Shown here piece after piece: positions 17,642 through 26,225 of a stretch of DNA of 64,000 nucleotides. The DNA is taken from contig JAGARK010000038.1 of NCBI GenBank assembly GCA_017622295.1, positions 49,006 to 113,005 on the forward strand. The letters are read 5' to 3'. The stretch's first letter is position 1, and every line of letters starts with the position of its first letter. The stretch is from Oscillospiraceae bacterium (GTDB lineage: Bacteria > Bacillota > Clostridia > Oscillospirales > Oscillospiraceae). Both the position numbers and the translations under genes were made by a program. Below the pieces are notes generated by a model that saw only the letters and a list, made by a program, of their open reading frames with translations, was not told where the DNA came from and ran no database searches.

Positions 17642-17681
17642 ATTATAACGAAAACCGCCCCGATTGTCAATATCGGGGCGG
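17642..17681 (-). promoter_or_regulatory. Promoter of the gamma-lyase gene, overlapping the upstream terminator
   Basis: On the minus strand: TTGACA (17665-17670), exactly 17 bp, TATAAT (17642-17647), a consensus sigma-A promoter. The -35 lies in the loop of the terminator hairpin that ends the yugP-like operon. Confidence 0.9.
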
Positions 17682-17682
17682 T
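17652..17682 (-). terminator. Terminator of the yugP-like operon
   Basis: ACCGCCCCGAT / ATCGGGGCGGT, 11 bp, followed on the minus strand by TTTTCGTT. Confidence 0.85.
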
Positions 17683-17704
17683 AATTTGTATGGCGTTCGA
17701 GGGC

Positions 17705-18421
17705 TTAATCTCTTCTGCGTCTGCCGCCGAAGAGGACGATCAGCCGCAGCAGCTGGGCCAGAGCTACGGCGGTGGCGGCCACATAGGTCATGGCCGCAGC
17801 GGAGAGGGTCTTTCTGGCGCCCTGCTGCTCCTGGGGCGTCAGCAGACCGGATTGGTCAATGGCTTCCATGGCCCGGCGGCTGGCGTTAAACTCCACAGGC
17901 AGGGTCACCAGCTGGAACACCAGGCTCAGACCAAAGGCGGCGATGCCGAGGTACACCAGAGTGTAGGACAGGCTGCCCAGCGCGGACAGCAGGATGCCGA
18001 TGAGGATCAGAGGCATGGCCAGCTTGGAACCGAAATTGGTGATGGGGATGATGGCGGAGCGGAGCTTGATGGGGGCGTAATTCACAGCGTACTGCACCGC
18101 GTGTCCCGCCTCATGGCAGGCGACACCAATGGCGGCCACGGAGGTGGAGTCGTGCACGGAATCCGACAGGCGGATCACATTGGTCCTTGGATCAAAATGA
18201 TCCGTCAGACTGCCGTTGATCCGTTCGATGCGGACACCGCTGACGCCGTTGGCGGCCAGCACCCGCTGGGCTGCCTGGGCGCCGGTGATGCGGCGGCTGG
18301 AGAACTGCTTGGAATATTTGTTGAAGGTCGAATTGACCCGGCTGCTGGCCCACATGGAAAGAATGATGCACGGCAGCACCAGGACCAGATACGTCCAGTC
18401 AAAACCGTAATAATAGGGCAT
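17705..18421 (-). CDS. Zinc metallopeptidase, YugP-like (Zn_peptidase_2)
   Basis: Membrane-bound peptidase of about 238 aa. An N-terminal helix (MPYYYGFDWTYLVLVLPCII), a cytoplasmic domain with the zinc motif CHEAGHAVQYA (about residues 103-113), then two further hydrophobic segments and a third ligand region PVEFNASRRAME. AAAGGAGG precedes ATG. Lies 12 bases downstream of the TIGR04255 gene and probably shares its transcript. The substrate of this family is unknown. Confidence 0.9.
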   Translation of the reverse strand: MPYYYGFDWTYLVLVLPCIILSMWASSRVNSTFNKYSKQFSSRRITGAQAAQRVLAANGVSGVRIERINGSLTDHFDPRTNVIRLSDSVHDSTSVAAIGVACHEAGHAVQYAVNYAPIKLRSAIIPITNFGSKLAMPLILIGILLSALGSLSYTLVYLGIAAFGLSLVFQLVTLPVEFNASRRAMEAIDQSGLLTPQEQQGARKTLSAAAMTYVAATAVALAQLLRLIVLFGGRRRRD

Positions 18422-18433
18422 AATTTACCTCCT

Positions 18434-19219
18434 TTAAATGTTGCGGGGCTCCATGGCGTCATGGGTTACGTCGGTGATTGCGCCCCGGAAGATGGAATCG
18501 GCCTGGGCATGGAGGGTCTGCAGTGCGCCGATGCAGTGCTTGACCTCCACCTGGCCGTTCATATACAGATCCTGGTCAAATACAAATTTGACCTCGTTGT
18601 CCGGCTGACCCTGGCGCTTGACCAGGCCGGGACCTGCGTGGAGCTTTACCCGGCAGCCGCCCCGCAGGGCCATTTCTGTATCCACGCTGCAGCGGGTGGC
18701 GTTGGTTTCAATGACATCCTCCTCAGCCAGGGGGCCCAGGTAGCAGGGAGAGAACATCTGATTGTATGGGGTTCCCTCCAGCCCCAGCTCCTTGCGGGAG
18801 AAGAAATTCAGATACCGCAGGCCCACCCGCTCAAAAAAGGCGGGATGGTAGGTCTGAATGAAAGAGACCAGAGGCTTATCCAGCTTCGCGGCAAAGTCCT
18901 CCCAGCTGGTGTAGCGGGAGCAGGACAATGAGACAAACCGGCTGGTCAGATTCACCCGCCAGTTGCCGTCGGCGGAGAAAAACTGATAGTTGTTGACAGG
19001 GTCCTGTTTCTGCAGGCTGATATTGCCGGGGGTACCGGCGAGCTTCGGCGCAGGGGTTTCCTTCCGGGAGGAGAACCGGGGGAATTCATCCCGGATGGCT
19101 TCCTGAAATGCTACCGGCAGATTGGCCTGGATGGTCAGAATTTCTGGAAACCGGAACTGGCAGATCACTTCCGCCAGCTGATTGTTGCGGTAAATACAGC
19201 GTTCTTCGTGAGAAAACAT
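18434..19219 (-). CDS. TIGR04255-family protein, unknown function
   Basis: 261 aa, soluble. The pattern Y..NQLAEVICQFRFPEIL at the N-terminus, the centre VSLSCSRYTSWEDFAAKL and RVGLRYLNFF resembles the widespread TIGR04255 family, whose role is unknown (some members sit in defence neighbourhoods, but nothing here suggests that). The second Met (19219) has GGGG 7 nt upstream and is preferred to 19225. First gene of a two-gene operon with the YugP-like peptidase. Confidence 0.75.
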   Translation of the reverse strand: MFSHEERCIYRNNQLAEVICQFRFPEILTIQANLPVAFQEAIRDEFPRFSSRKETPAPKLAGTPGNISLQKQDPVNNYQFFSADGNWRVNLTSRFVSLSCSRYTSWEDFAAKLDKPLVSFIQTYHPAFFERVGLRYLNFFSRKELGLEGTPYNQMFSPCYLGPLAEEDVIETNATRCSVDTEMALRGGCRVKLHAGPGLVKRQGQPDNEVKFVFDQDLYMNGQVEVKHCIGALQTLHAQADSIFRGAITDVTHDAMEPRNI

Positions 19220-19249
19220 ATTCATTCCCCATTCATGATATTTTGTACC

Positions 19250-19278
19250 ATTATACTCGGTTTACTCCCCGTTGACAA
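19250..19278 (-). promoter_or_regulatory. Promoter of the TIGR04255-yugP operon
   Basis: Minus strand TTGTCA (19273-19278), 17-bp spacer, TATAAT (19250-19255). Confidence 0.8.
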
Positions 19279-19317
19279 GAGGAGCAGCCGGGATGCAATG
19301 TTTCAAAATTGTAAATA

Positions 19318-19345
19318 TTGATATTCTCCGCTTTTCTGCTATAAT
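19318..19345 (+). promoter_or_regulatory. Promoter of nrdG-dut
   Basis: TTGATA (19318-19323), 16-bp spacer, TATAAT (19340-19345), divergent from the minus-strand promoter 40 bases away. Confidence 0.8.
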
Positions 19346-19384
19346 AGAGGGCGATGACTATGAATCGAAAGAAAGGTTTCTCCA

Positions 19385-19939
19385 ATGAATTACGCAACCA
19401 TCAAAAACTGCGACATTGCCAACGGTCCCGGTGTACGGGTCAGCCTGTTTGTGTCCGGCTGCACCCACCGCTGCCCTGGCTGCTTCAATGAGGTGGCTTG
19501 GGATTTTGACTATGGCCAGCCCTTCACGGAGGAGACCATGGACTCCATCGTGGCAATGCTGCGGCCCAATCATATCAAGGGCCTGACCCTGCTGGGGGGC
19601 GAACCCTTCGAGCCCCGGAATCAGGGTCCCATTTTGCAGCTGCTGCGCCGCGTAAAAAGGGAACTTCCCGATAAGAGCATCTGGGCCTTTTCCGGTTATC
19701 TCTTTGACCGGGACATCCTGGAACGGCGGCTGGGCCCCTGGGAAATTACGGAAGAAATACTGAGCTATCTGGATGTATTGGTGGACGGGCCCTTTGTGGA
19801 AAGCAGGAAAAATCTGTCCCTCCGATTCCGGGGCTCCGAAAATCAGAGGCTGATCGATGTGCCTGCATCCCTGAAAAACGGGGAGATCATCCTCTGGAAC
19901 GACTGGCAGGCAGAAGGAAAGGGGTTAAAAAATGAGTAA
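19385..19939 (+). CDS. nrdG: Anaerobic ribonucleotide reductase activating protein
   Basis: Radical-SAM activase that places the glycyl radical on NrdD so that deoxynucleotides can be made without oxygen. Cluster cysteines are Cys26, Cys30 and Cys33 (SGCTHRCPGCFN, CX3CX2C), with GLTLLGGEPFEP supplying the SAM-binding GGEP block. 184 aa is slightly long but normal. No nrdD lies in the window. Its stop overlaps the dut start by 8 bases, coupling dNTP synthesis to dUTP removal. Confidence 0.92.
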   Translation: MNYATIKNCDIANGPGVRVSLFVSGCTHRCPGCFNEVAWDFDYGQPFTEETMDSIVAMLRPNHIKGLTLLGGEPFEPRNQGPILQLLRRVKRELPDKSIWAFSGYLFDRDILERRLGPWEITEEILSYLDVLVDGPFVESRKNLSLRFRGSENQRLIDVPASLKNGEIILWNDWQAEGKGLKNE

Positions 19940-20369
19940 GATTACCGTTAAAAAACTGCGTGACAACGCGCTGATTCCCACCTATGGCACGGCGGAGGCA
20001 GCCGGCGCCGATCTGTACGCCTGCCTGGAAGCAGCAGTGACCATTGAACCGGGTCAGACCGCTTTCATTCCCACGGGCCTGGCCATGGAGATCCCCGTGG
20101 GTTATGCTGGTCTGGTCCATGCCCGCAGCGGCCTTGCCTGCAAGCGGGATCTGGCTCCTGCCAACAAAGTAGGCGTCATTGACAGCGATTACCGGGGCGA
20201 GGTAACCGTGGCGCTGCACAACCACGGCGTCGAAGACAGGACCGTCACCGGCGGGGAGCGGATCGCGCAGCTGCTGATTGTTCCGGTGCTGCAGCCTGCT
20301 TTTGAGGAAGTTCAGGAGCTTTCTGATACCGACCGGGGCCAGGGCGGCTTCGGCTCCACCGGCCGCTGA
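19932..20369 (+). CDS. dut: dUTP diphosphatase
   Basis: Trimeric dUTPase: hydrolyses dUTP to dUMP, keeping uracil out of DNA. All five motifs are seen: AGADLYA, HARSGLA, GVIDSDYRGEV, GERIAQLLI and the C-terminal arm DRGQGGFGSTG. 145 aa is standard. The AAGGAAAGGGG run inside nrdG's end serves as the ribosome site. Confidence 0.96.
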   Translation: MSKITVKKLRDNALIPTYGTAEAAGADLYACLEAAVTIEPGQTAFIPTGLAMEIPVGYAGLVHARSGLACKRDLAPANKVGVIDSDYRGEVTVALHNHGVEDRTVTGGERIAQLLIVPVLQPAFEEVQELSDTDRGQGGFGSTGR

Positions 20370-20390
20370 GAACTGTGAGAACTGTTTTTG

Positions 20391-20428
20391 GTAAAAATGT
20401 GTAAAGTGTCGGTAAAAATTTCGTAAAA
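20391..20428 (+). promoter_or_regulatory. Four GTAAA direct repeats at helical spacing; possible Pho box
   Basis: GTAAA begins at 20391, 20401, 20412 and 20423, i.e. spacings of 10, 11 and 11 bp, just upstream of the promoter of a phosphate transporter gene. Tandem 11-bp repeats are how PhoB/PhoP-type response regulators bind; regulator identity is inferred. Confidence 0.45.
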
Positions 20429-20434
20429 TTCTAC

Positions 20435-20463
20435 TGTACTTTTCCGACGAAATTCTTTATAAT
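20435..20463 (+). promoter_or_regulatory. Promoter of the Na/Pi cotransporter gene
   Basis: Consensus TATAAT (20458-20463) with only a weak -35 (TGTACT, 20435-20440) at 17 bp, the pattern expected for an activator-dependent promoter. Confidence 0.6.
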
Positions 20464-20512
20464 AAAAGAGAGCCTGCGGGTCAGGCCTACATTTAAACAG
20501 GAGTTTTTATCT

Positions 20513-22324
20513 ATGGAGATTTTAACTGCCATTATCCAGCTGCTGGGCGGTCTTGCCATGTTCCTTTACGGCATTGAGGTCATGGGCGACGGCCTGAAGA
20601 ACAGTTCCGGCGAAGCGCTGAAACGCGTCCTGGAAAAAGTCACCGGAAACGTGGTCATGGGCGTCATCACCGGCGCGCTGGTTACCGCTGTTATCCAGAG
20701 TTCCACTGCAACTATTGTTCTGACTGTCGCACTGATTGGCGCTGGCGTGCTGAATCTGAAGCAGGCTGTGTCCATCGTCATGGGTGCAAACATCGGTACC
20801 ACCGTTACCGCGCAGATCATCCGCCTGGGCTCCATCGAATCTGACGGCAGCTGGCTGCTGTGGCTCTTCGATACCGATACCCTGGCTCCCATTGCCCTGG
20901 TCATCGGCATCGTTCTGCTGATGTTTATCAAGAGCAAGGGCTCCAAGCCCATCGGTGACATCTGCATCGGTTTTGGCGTGCTGTTCATTGGCCTGAATCT
21001 GATGACCGACGGCGTCAAGCCCCTGATCGGCACCGGCGCATTCACCACATTCATGGGCTTCCTGGCCAATCCTCTGTTCGGCATCCTTTTCGGTCTGGTT
21101 CTGACGGTCATCGTTCAGAGCTCTTCCGCAACGGTTGGTATGCTGCAGACAGTTGCCTCCGTCCCTGGTTCCGGCATGACCTTTGCCATGGCTTATCCCG
21201 TGATTATGGGCATCAACCTGGGTACCTGCGTGACCACTGCCATGGTCTGCTCCATCGGTTCTTCCAAGGATGCCAAGCGTACCGGCGTTGTACACATTGC
21301 ATTTAACACCATCGGTACGGTGCTGTTCATGCTGGTCATGACGGTTCTGCAAAAGAATGCGGTGTTTGGTGCAGAATACTGGGTCCGCGCTGTGGACAGC
21401 GGCATCATCGCAAACTTCCAGACCGTGTTCAACCTGATTACCGCCGTCATTCTGATTCCCTTCTCCGGCTGGCTGGTGAAATTGTCCATGGCTATTGTCA
21501 AGGATGTCAAGACCGAAGAAGAGCTGCGCCATCCCGAGCTGCACACCCTGGATGAGAAGCTGTTCATTGCCCCCACCATGGCACTGAGCGAGGCTACCAA
21601 GGCCGTGGCTGCCATGGGCGCCATTGCCCGGGACAATTTCGAAAGAGGTTTCCAGCAGCTGTTCAACTACGATGAAAGCAAAGCTGCCATCATCGATGCT
21701 GACGAGGAGTGCCTGGACCAGTTTGCAGATCAGTCCGACCGCTTCCTGATCGGCCTGAGCAAGGCTGTTGAGAACGAGGCAGAAGACCGCCAGCTGGATA
21801 TGCTGATGCAGACCATTCCCTGCTTCGAGCGTATCGGCGACTATGCCACCAATCTGGTGGAGTTTGGCCAGAAGCTGAAGGCAGAGGGTGTTGAGTTCTC
21901 TGACATGGCGAAAAAGGAATTGCAGATCCTGGGCAGCGCGGTCAATGAGATTCTGTCCATTACCGTTAAGGCCTTTACGGACAACGACGATGAAGCCGCC
22001 AAGGCCATCGAGCCTCTGGAAGAGACCATCGATGATATGGTTATGCTGCTGAAGGACCGCCATACCAAGCGTCTGAAGAACGGTGCCTGCAGCGTCAGCT
22101 CCGGTCTGGTATTCATGGAGTGCCTGACCTACTTCGAGCGTGCTTCCGACCAGTGTTCCTCCATCGCGGTCATGATGCTGGCCCGTCACAACGAGGAGAT
22201 TCTGCTCAATCACTATGATTACCTGCGTGAGGTTCACTCCGGCAGTGATGAAGGCTACAATGCCGCAAGAAAGAGCCGCCGCGAGCAGTATATCAAGCCT
22301 CTGAAAGAGATTCACAACAACTGA
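20513..22324 (+). CDS. Na+/phosphate cotransporter with C-terminal PhoU-like domain
   Basis: NptA/PNaS-family carrier. Two inverted Na/Pi repeats each bear the signature (AVIQSSTATIVL near residue 60 and VIVQSSSATVGML near residue 203); about nine hydrophobic segments fill residues 1-330. Residues about 360-590 form a helical PhoU-like cytoplasmic domain (repeated ERGFQQL, ECLDQF, ERIGDYATNLVE, YFERASDQCSSIA). 603 aa is normal for bacterial fused forms. ATG 20513 is preceded by CAGGAG. Regulated by phosphate if the upstream repeats are a real Pho box. Confidence 0.93.
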   Translation: MEILTAIIQLLGGLAMFLYGIEVMGDGLKNSSGEALKRVLEKVTGNVVMGVITGALVTAVIQSSTATIVLTVALIGAGVLNLKQAVSIVMGANIGTTVTAQIIRLGSIESDGSWLLWLFDTDTLAPIALVIGIVLLMFIKSKGSKPIGDICIGFGVLFIGLNLMTDGVKPLIGTGAFTTFMGFLANPLFGILFGLVLTVIVQSSSATVGMLQTVASVPGSGMTFAMAYPVIMGINLGTCVTTAMVCSIGSSKDAKRTGVVHIAFNTIGTVLFMLVMTVLQKNAVFGAEYWVRAVDSGIIANFQTVFNLITAVILIPFSGWLVKLSMAIVKDVKTEEELRHPELHTLDEKLFIAPTMALSEATKAVAAMGAIARDNFERGFQQLFNYDESKAAIIDADEECLDQFADQSDRFLIGLSKAVENEAEDRQLDMLMQTIPCFERIGDYATNLVEFGQKLKAEGVEFSDMAKKELQILGSAVNEILSITVKAFTDNDDEAAKAIEPLEETIDDMVMLLKDRHTKRLKNGACSVSSGLVFMECLTYFERASDQCSSIAVMMLARHNEEILLNHYDYLREVHSGSDEGYNAARKSRREQYIKPLKEIHNN

Positions 22325-22331
22325 TTGAATG

Positions 22332-22367
22332 AAAAAATCGCCTGCCGAAACGGCAGGCGATTTTTTG
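22332..22367. terminator. Bidirectional terminator
   Basis: AAAAAATCGCCTGCCG / CGGCAGGCGATTTTTT with an AAA loop, between the convergent Na/Pi transporter and glnN genes. Confidence 0.92.
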
Positions 22368-22368
22368 T

Positions 22369-24453
22369 TTAGTAGAACAGAAGATCTGCATATGTGGGGA
22401 AGGGCCAGACGTCCTTGGCGGTTAGCTTTTCCAGTTCATCCGCATGGAAGCGCAGCTTATCCATATCCGGCAGGATGGTGTCGTGGTAGTACATGGCGGC
22501 ATCCTCAGTGGAACGGGGGATGTGCTCCAGATCGGCCTTCAGCCGCTCGCAGGAATCGTAGAGCCAGTCGGAATGGGTGGAGAGCTTGGCGATGAGGCTG
22601 TTTTCCGCCTTGCAGGCGGCGCCGATGGACTTTTTGGCAATGAGACCGTCGGTGAGGCTGCGGGTGTAGCGCAGCACCGCCGGGAGGATCTGGCACAGGG
22701 CCATATCCAGCATGGTTCTGGCTTCGATGGCCAGCAGCTTGTTGTAGGAGTCCAGATGGATAGCATACCGGGCCCGGAATTCGTTCTCCGTAAAAATGCC
22801 ATGGCGGGTCACCAGCTCCACATTCTTTTCGGAAATGTAGGTGGGAAGACTGGTTGCGGTGGAGTTGAGGTTGCTCAGACCCCGGCGGGCAGCTTCCTCC
22901 TCCCACTGCCGGGAGTAACCGTTTCCGCTGAAAATGATCCGCCGGTGGTCGCTGAGGGCCTGACAGACCAGGGTCTGGAGGGCGGAATCGAAGTCCTCCG
23001 CGTTTTCCAGCACATCGGCAAATTTGCGCAGCTCCTCGGCCATGATGGTGTTCAGGGCGATGTTTGGGCCGGCCACGGACTGGGAGGAGCCGGGCATGCG
23101 GAACTCAAACTTGTTGCCGGTGAAGGCCAGGGGACTGGTGCGGTTGCGGTCGGTGGTGTCCTTGGGGATGGCTGGCATGGCGTCCACGCCGATGCGCATC
23201 ATACTCTTGGCGGGGTCGGTGTAGTTGGTGCCCCGGATGATGGAATCCACCACTGCGTTCAGCTCATCACCCAGATAAATGGATACAATGGCCGGAGGCG
23301 CTTCGCTGGAGCCCAGACGGTGGTCGTTGCCTGCGGAGGCCACGGTGCAGCGCAGGAAATCCTGATATTCATCCACACCCTGAATGAAGGCTGCCAGAAA
23401 TACCAGGAACCGGGCGTTCTGCCGGGGGGTTTTGCCGGGGCTGAAGAGATTGTCGCCGCCGTCGGTGGCCAGGGACCAGTTGTTGTGCTTGCCGGAGCCG
23501 TTGATACCGGCGAAGGGCTTCTCGTGAAGCAGACAGACCAGATCGTGCTTGGCAGCACATTTTTTCATGATCTCCATGGCCAGCTGGTTGCAGTCACAGG
23601 CATGGACGGCGCCGGAATAGATGGGAGCCATTTCATGCTGACAGGGAGCAGCCTCATTGTGCTTGGTCTTGGACAGGACGCCAAGTTTCCACAGCTGCTC
23701 ATCCAGATCCTTCATATAGGCAGCCACCCGTGTCCGGATGGCGCCGAAGTAGTGGTCATCCAGCTCCTGACCCTTGGGGGCGGGGGCGCCGAAGAGAGTC
23801 CGGCCCGTCAGCCGCAGATCCTCCCGCTGGGCATACAGCGCCTTGGGCAGCAGGAAGTACTCCTGCTCCGCACCGACGCAGGCGATGACCCGCTTGGTTT
23901 CATTGTCACCAAAGAGCCGCAGAATTCGCAACGCTTCCCGGGAGACCTCCTCACAGGAGCGCAGCAGCGGTGTTTTCTTATCCAGCGCGTCACCGGTGTA
24001 GGAGAAGAAGCAGGTGGGGATATAGAGGCTTCCGTCCTTGATGAAGGCGAAGGAGGTGGGGTCCCAGGCGGTGTAGCCCCGGGCTTCGAAGGTGGCCCGG
24101 AGGCCGCCGGAGGGGAAGGAGGAGGCGTCGGGCTCACCGCGGACCAATTCCTTGCCGGAGAACTCCATCAGCACACGGCCGTCACCAGTGGGGGTAATGA
24201 AGGAATCATGCTTTTCGGCAGTAATGCCGGTCATGGGCTGGAACCAATGGGTATAATGGGTAGCGCCCTTTTCGGTAGCCCAGTTTTTCATGGCCTCGGC
24301 GATCTGATTTGCTGCCTCCAGAGAAAGGGGGGAGCCTGTTTCGACGCACTGCTTCCATGCGTCATAGGCAGCGGCGGGAAGGCGCTGCCGCATGGCGGCT
24401 TCCGTGAAGACATCGCTGCCAAATATTTCAGGTACATGGATGACCTGAGTCAT
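22369..24453 (-). CDS. glnN: Glutamine synthetase, type III
   Basis: ATP-dependent glutamate-ammonia ligase of the large dodecameric GSIII class found in Bacteroides, cyanobacteria and some Clostridia. 694 aa is the expected GSIII length (type I is about 450). Visible blocks: the GSIII N-terminal PSGGLRATFEARGYTAWDPTS, ACVGAEQEYFL with metal ligands, NGSGKHNNWSLATDGG, and LTRHGIF-type C-terminal helices. AAAGGATG precedes ATG. Stands alone; the upstream gap has a TGCAAT inverted repeat next to the -10, a candidate operator. Confidence 0.96.
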   Translation of the reverse strand: MTQVIHVPEIFGSDVFTEAAMRQRLPAAAYDAWKQCVETGSPLSLEAANQIAEAMKNWATEKGATHYTHWFQPMTGITAEKHDSFITPTGDGRVLMEFSGKELVRGEPDASSFPSGGLRATFEARGYTAWDPTSFAFIKDGSLYIPTCFFSYTGDALDKKTPLLRSCEEVSREALRILRLFGDNETKRVIACVGAEQEYFLLPKALYAQREDLRLTGRTLFGAPAPKGQELDDHYFGAIRTRVAAYMKDLDEQLWKLGVLSKTKHNEAAPCQHEMAPIYSGAVHACDCNQLAMEIMKKCAAKHDLVCLLHEKPFAGINGSGKHNNWSLATDGGDNLFSPGKTPRQNARFLVFLAAFIQGVDEYQDFLRCTVASAGNDHRLGSSEAPPAIVSIYLGDELNAVVDSIIRGTNYTDPAKSMMRIGVDAMPAIPKDTTDRNRTSPLAFTGNKFEFRMPGSSQSVAGPNIALNTIMAEELRKFADVLENAEDFDSALQTLVCQALSDHRRIIFSGNGYSRQWEEEAARRGLSNLNSTATSLPTYISEKNVELVTRHGIFTENEFRARYAIHLDSYNKLLAIEARTMLDMALCQILPAVLRYTRSLTDGLIAKKSIGAACKAENSLIAKLSTHSDWLYDSCERLKADLEHIPRSTEDAAMYYHDTILPDMDKLRFHADELEKLTAKDVWPFPTYADLLFY

Positions 24454-24803
24454 GGTAACACATCCTTTCCATTGGATGAAAATGAAAGAGCTGCAATAAA
24501 AAATTGCATTTTAGTATATTTTGTGCAATTACAGGATTTTCGGACGGATGATTTCATGGTTTTTCAAATCTTCCGGTGATTTTTAGTATATATATCTAAA
24601 ATTGTATGCGATTGATCGGGAGAATGCAAGGAGTGAAAATGTATAAAATTGGGTCGTGAAAGACATTTGTTTTGTTCATACATACAAAAATATAAGTTAG
24701 GTAACCTGAAAATGAATTTTTTATTTTTAGATATTGCATTTTTGGCTGCCAAAGCGTATAATAAGCCCAGAATTTGCAACAGTTACCAGGGAGGATGATG
24801 TTT
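24454..24803. other. AT-rich divergent regulatory region between glnN and the aminotransferase gene
   Basis: 350 bases without a clear gene. Minus strand, towards glnN: TATACT (24513-24518) and TGCAAT-N5-ATTGCA (24492-24508) with a third TGCAAT at about 24523. Plus strand: the aminotransferase promoter at 24734. A six-codon frame MYKIGS (24639-24659) has an AAGGAG site 5 nt upstream but no other support. AGGT-A-ACCT at about 24698-24706 is a short palindrome. Confidence 0.5.
24734..24762 (+). promoter_or_regulatory. Promoter of the aminotransferase gene
   Basis: TTGCAT (24734-24739), 17-bp spacer, TATAAT (24757-24762). Confidence 0.8.
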
Positions 24804-26105
24804 ATGGCTACCTATTCTTGCAGAAGCAGAGAAGAGCTTCGCATGGAGTTTAAGAGAATGATGGCTCGTTACGACGAGCTCAGACACGAAAATCTGAAGC
24901 TGGATATGTCCCGCGGCAAGCCCAGCAAGCTGCAGCTGGATCTGGTCAGCGATATGCTGAGCATTCTGACGGATCCTGCTGAATGCATCATTGACGGCAA
25001 CGACGCCCGTAACTACGGTGATCTGGCAGGTCTGAAGTGCGCCAGAGAGTACTGGGCCGATGTTCTGGGCTGTAAGCCCAGCCAGACCTTTGTCGGCGGC
25101 AATGCGAGCCTGAGCATGATGTATGACCTGATCTGCCGGGCCTACACCCATGGTCTGGTGGACAGTGAGCGTCCCTGGTGCAAGGAAAGCCGCATCAAGT
25201 TCCTGTGCCCCAGCCCCGGATATGACCGCCATTTCCGCATCACCGAAAATTTCGGCTTCGAGCTGATCACTGTGCCCATGCACCCCGACGGCCCCGATAT
25301 GGACGTTGTGGAGCAGCTGGTCCAGGATCCCATGGTCAAGGGCATCTGGTGTGTGCCCAAGTATTCCAATCCCCAGGGATATTCCTATTCCGAGGAGGTG
25401 GTGGACCGCTTCGCCAATCTGAAGCCCGCCGCCCCTGACTTTGCCATCATGTGGGACAACGCTTACTGCGTCCATGAGTTTGACGGTGTGTTTGAGCCCT
25501 TCCGGGATATCATTTCCCTCTGCGCCGAAGCAGGACGGCCCAATATGGTTTATGAATTTGCTTCTACCTCCAAGATCACCTTCCCCGGCGATGGCATGTC
25601 CGTTATGGCATGCTCCGAGGAGAACATCGCCTATCACTCCAAGCTCATCGGCGTTCAGACCATTTCTTACGACAAGATCAATCAGCTGCGCCATGTCAAA
25701 TACCTGAAGAACAAGGAACATACCCTGGAGCTGATGAAGAAGCATGCCGAAATCATGGCGCCCAAGTTCGAGATGGTACTGAAGATCCTGCGCAAGCAGG
25801 TGACTAACAAGGGTATTGCCCACTGGCATCACCCCAAGGGCGGCTACTTTGTCTGCGTCGCCGCCATGCCCGGTACTGCCAGACGGACGCTGGAGCTGTG
25901 CAAGAAGTGCGGTGTTGTCATGACCGACGCCGGCGCCACCTATCCCTACGGTGTCGATCCCCACGACTCCATGATCCGCATCGCTCCCAGCCTGCCTCCC
26001 ATCGAGGAACTGGAGAAGGCCATGTATGTTTTCTGCACCTGCCTGAAGATCGCAGCTCTGGAAAAGTATCTGGGCTTCACCCTGGAACAGGTTTCCGAGC
26101 AGTAA
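24804..26105 (+). CDS. PLP-dependent class I/II aminotransferase (MocR-type, PF12897-like)
   Basis: Cytoplasmic aminotransferase of 433 aa. LDMSRGKPSKLQLDL opens the fold; NYGDLAGLKCAREYWADVLG, PKYSNPQGYSYS (PLP-contacting NPxG), MWDNAYCVHEF (PLP-ring Asp) and ASTSKITFPGDG (Schiff-base Lys) follow. This branch is usually annotated as aspartate aminotransferase or alanine-glyoxylate type; the amino donor cannot be fixed. ATG 24804 has GGGAGG 9 nt upstream; ATGs at 24795 and 24798 are too close to it. Neighbour of glnN, suggesting nitrogen or amino acid metabolism. Confidence 0.88.
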   Translation: MATYSCRSREELRMEFKRMMARYDELRHENLKLDMSRGKPSKLQLDLVSDMLSILTDPAECIIDGNDARNYGDLAGLKCAREYWADVLGCKPSQTFVGGNASLSMMYDLICRAYTHGLVDSERPWCKESRIKFLCPSPGYDRHFRITENFGFELITVPMHPDGPDMDVVEQLVQDPMVKGIWCVPKYSNPQGYSYSEEVVDRFANLKPAAPDFAIMWDNAYCVHEFDGVFEPFRDIISLCAEAGRPNMVYEFASTSKITFPGDGMSVMACSEENIAYHSKLIGVQTISYDKINQLRHVKYLKNKEHTLELMKKHAEIMAPKFEMVLKILRKQVTNKGIAHWHHPKGGYFVCVAAMPGTARRTLELCKKCGVVMTDAGATYPYGVDPHDSMIRIAPSLPPIEELEKAMYVFCTCLKIAALEKYLGFTLEQVSEQ

Positions 26106-26118
26106 TGGAATATCATCA

Positions 26119-26151
26119 GGGACACCTTCCGTGGGAGGGTGTCCCTTTTTT
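26119..26151 (+). terminator. Terminator after the aminotransferase gene
   Basis: GGGACACC / GGTGTCCC stem followed by TTTTTT. Confidence 0.88.
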
Positions 26152-26152
26152 C

Positions 26153-26189
26153 TTGCATTTTGATCCTGGACGTGATATGCTTATATAAA
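26153..26189 (+). promoter_or_regulatory. Promoter of the leader peptide-MFS transcript
   Basis: Candidate -10 TATAAA (26184-26189) with -35 TTGATC (26160-26165) at 18 bp. TTGCAT at 26153 is a better -35 hexamer but too far away. Confidence 0.45.
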
Positions 26190-26225
26190 TTAAGAGATCA
26201 TTTTTTGCCGAAAGGAGTGTGCCTG

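Noticed and set aside
18434-19219. TIGR04255-family gene as part of a phage-defence system
   Set aside because: The only partner is a housekeeping-type peptidase; there are no nuclease, helicase or restriction genes beside it.
24639-24659. Six-codon frame MYKIGS with AAGGAG upstream as another leader peptide
   Set aside because: It precedes the mapped promoter of the aminotransferase gene and has no attenuator structure after it; a chance match in AT-rich DNA is likely.
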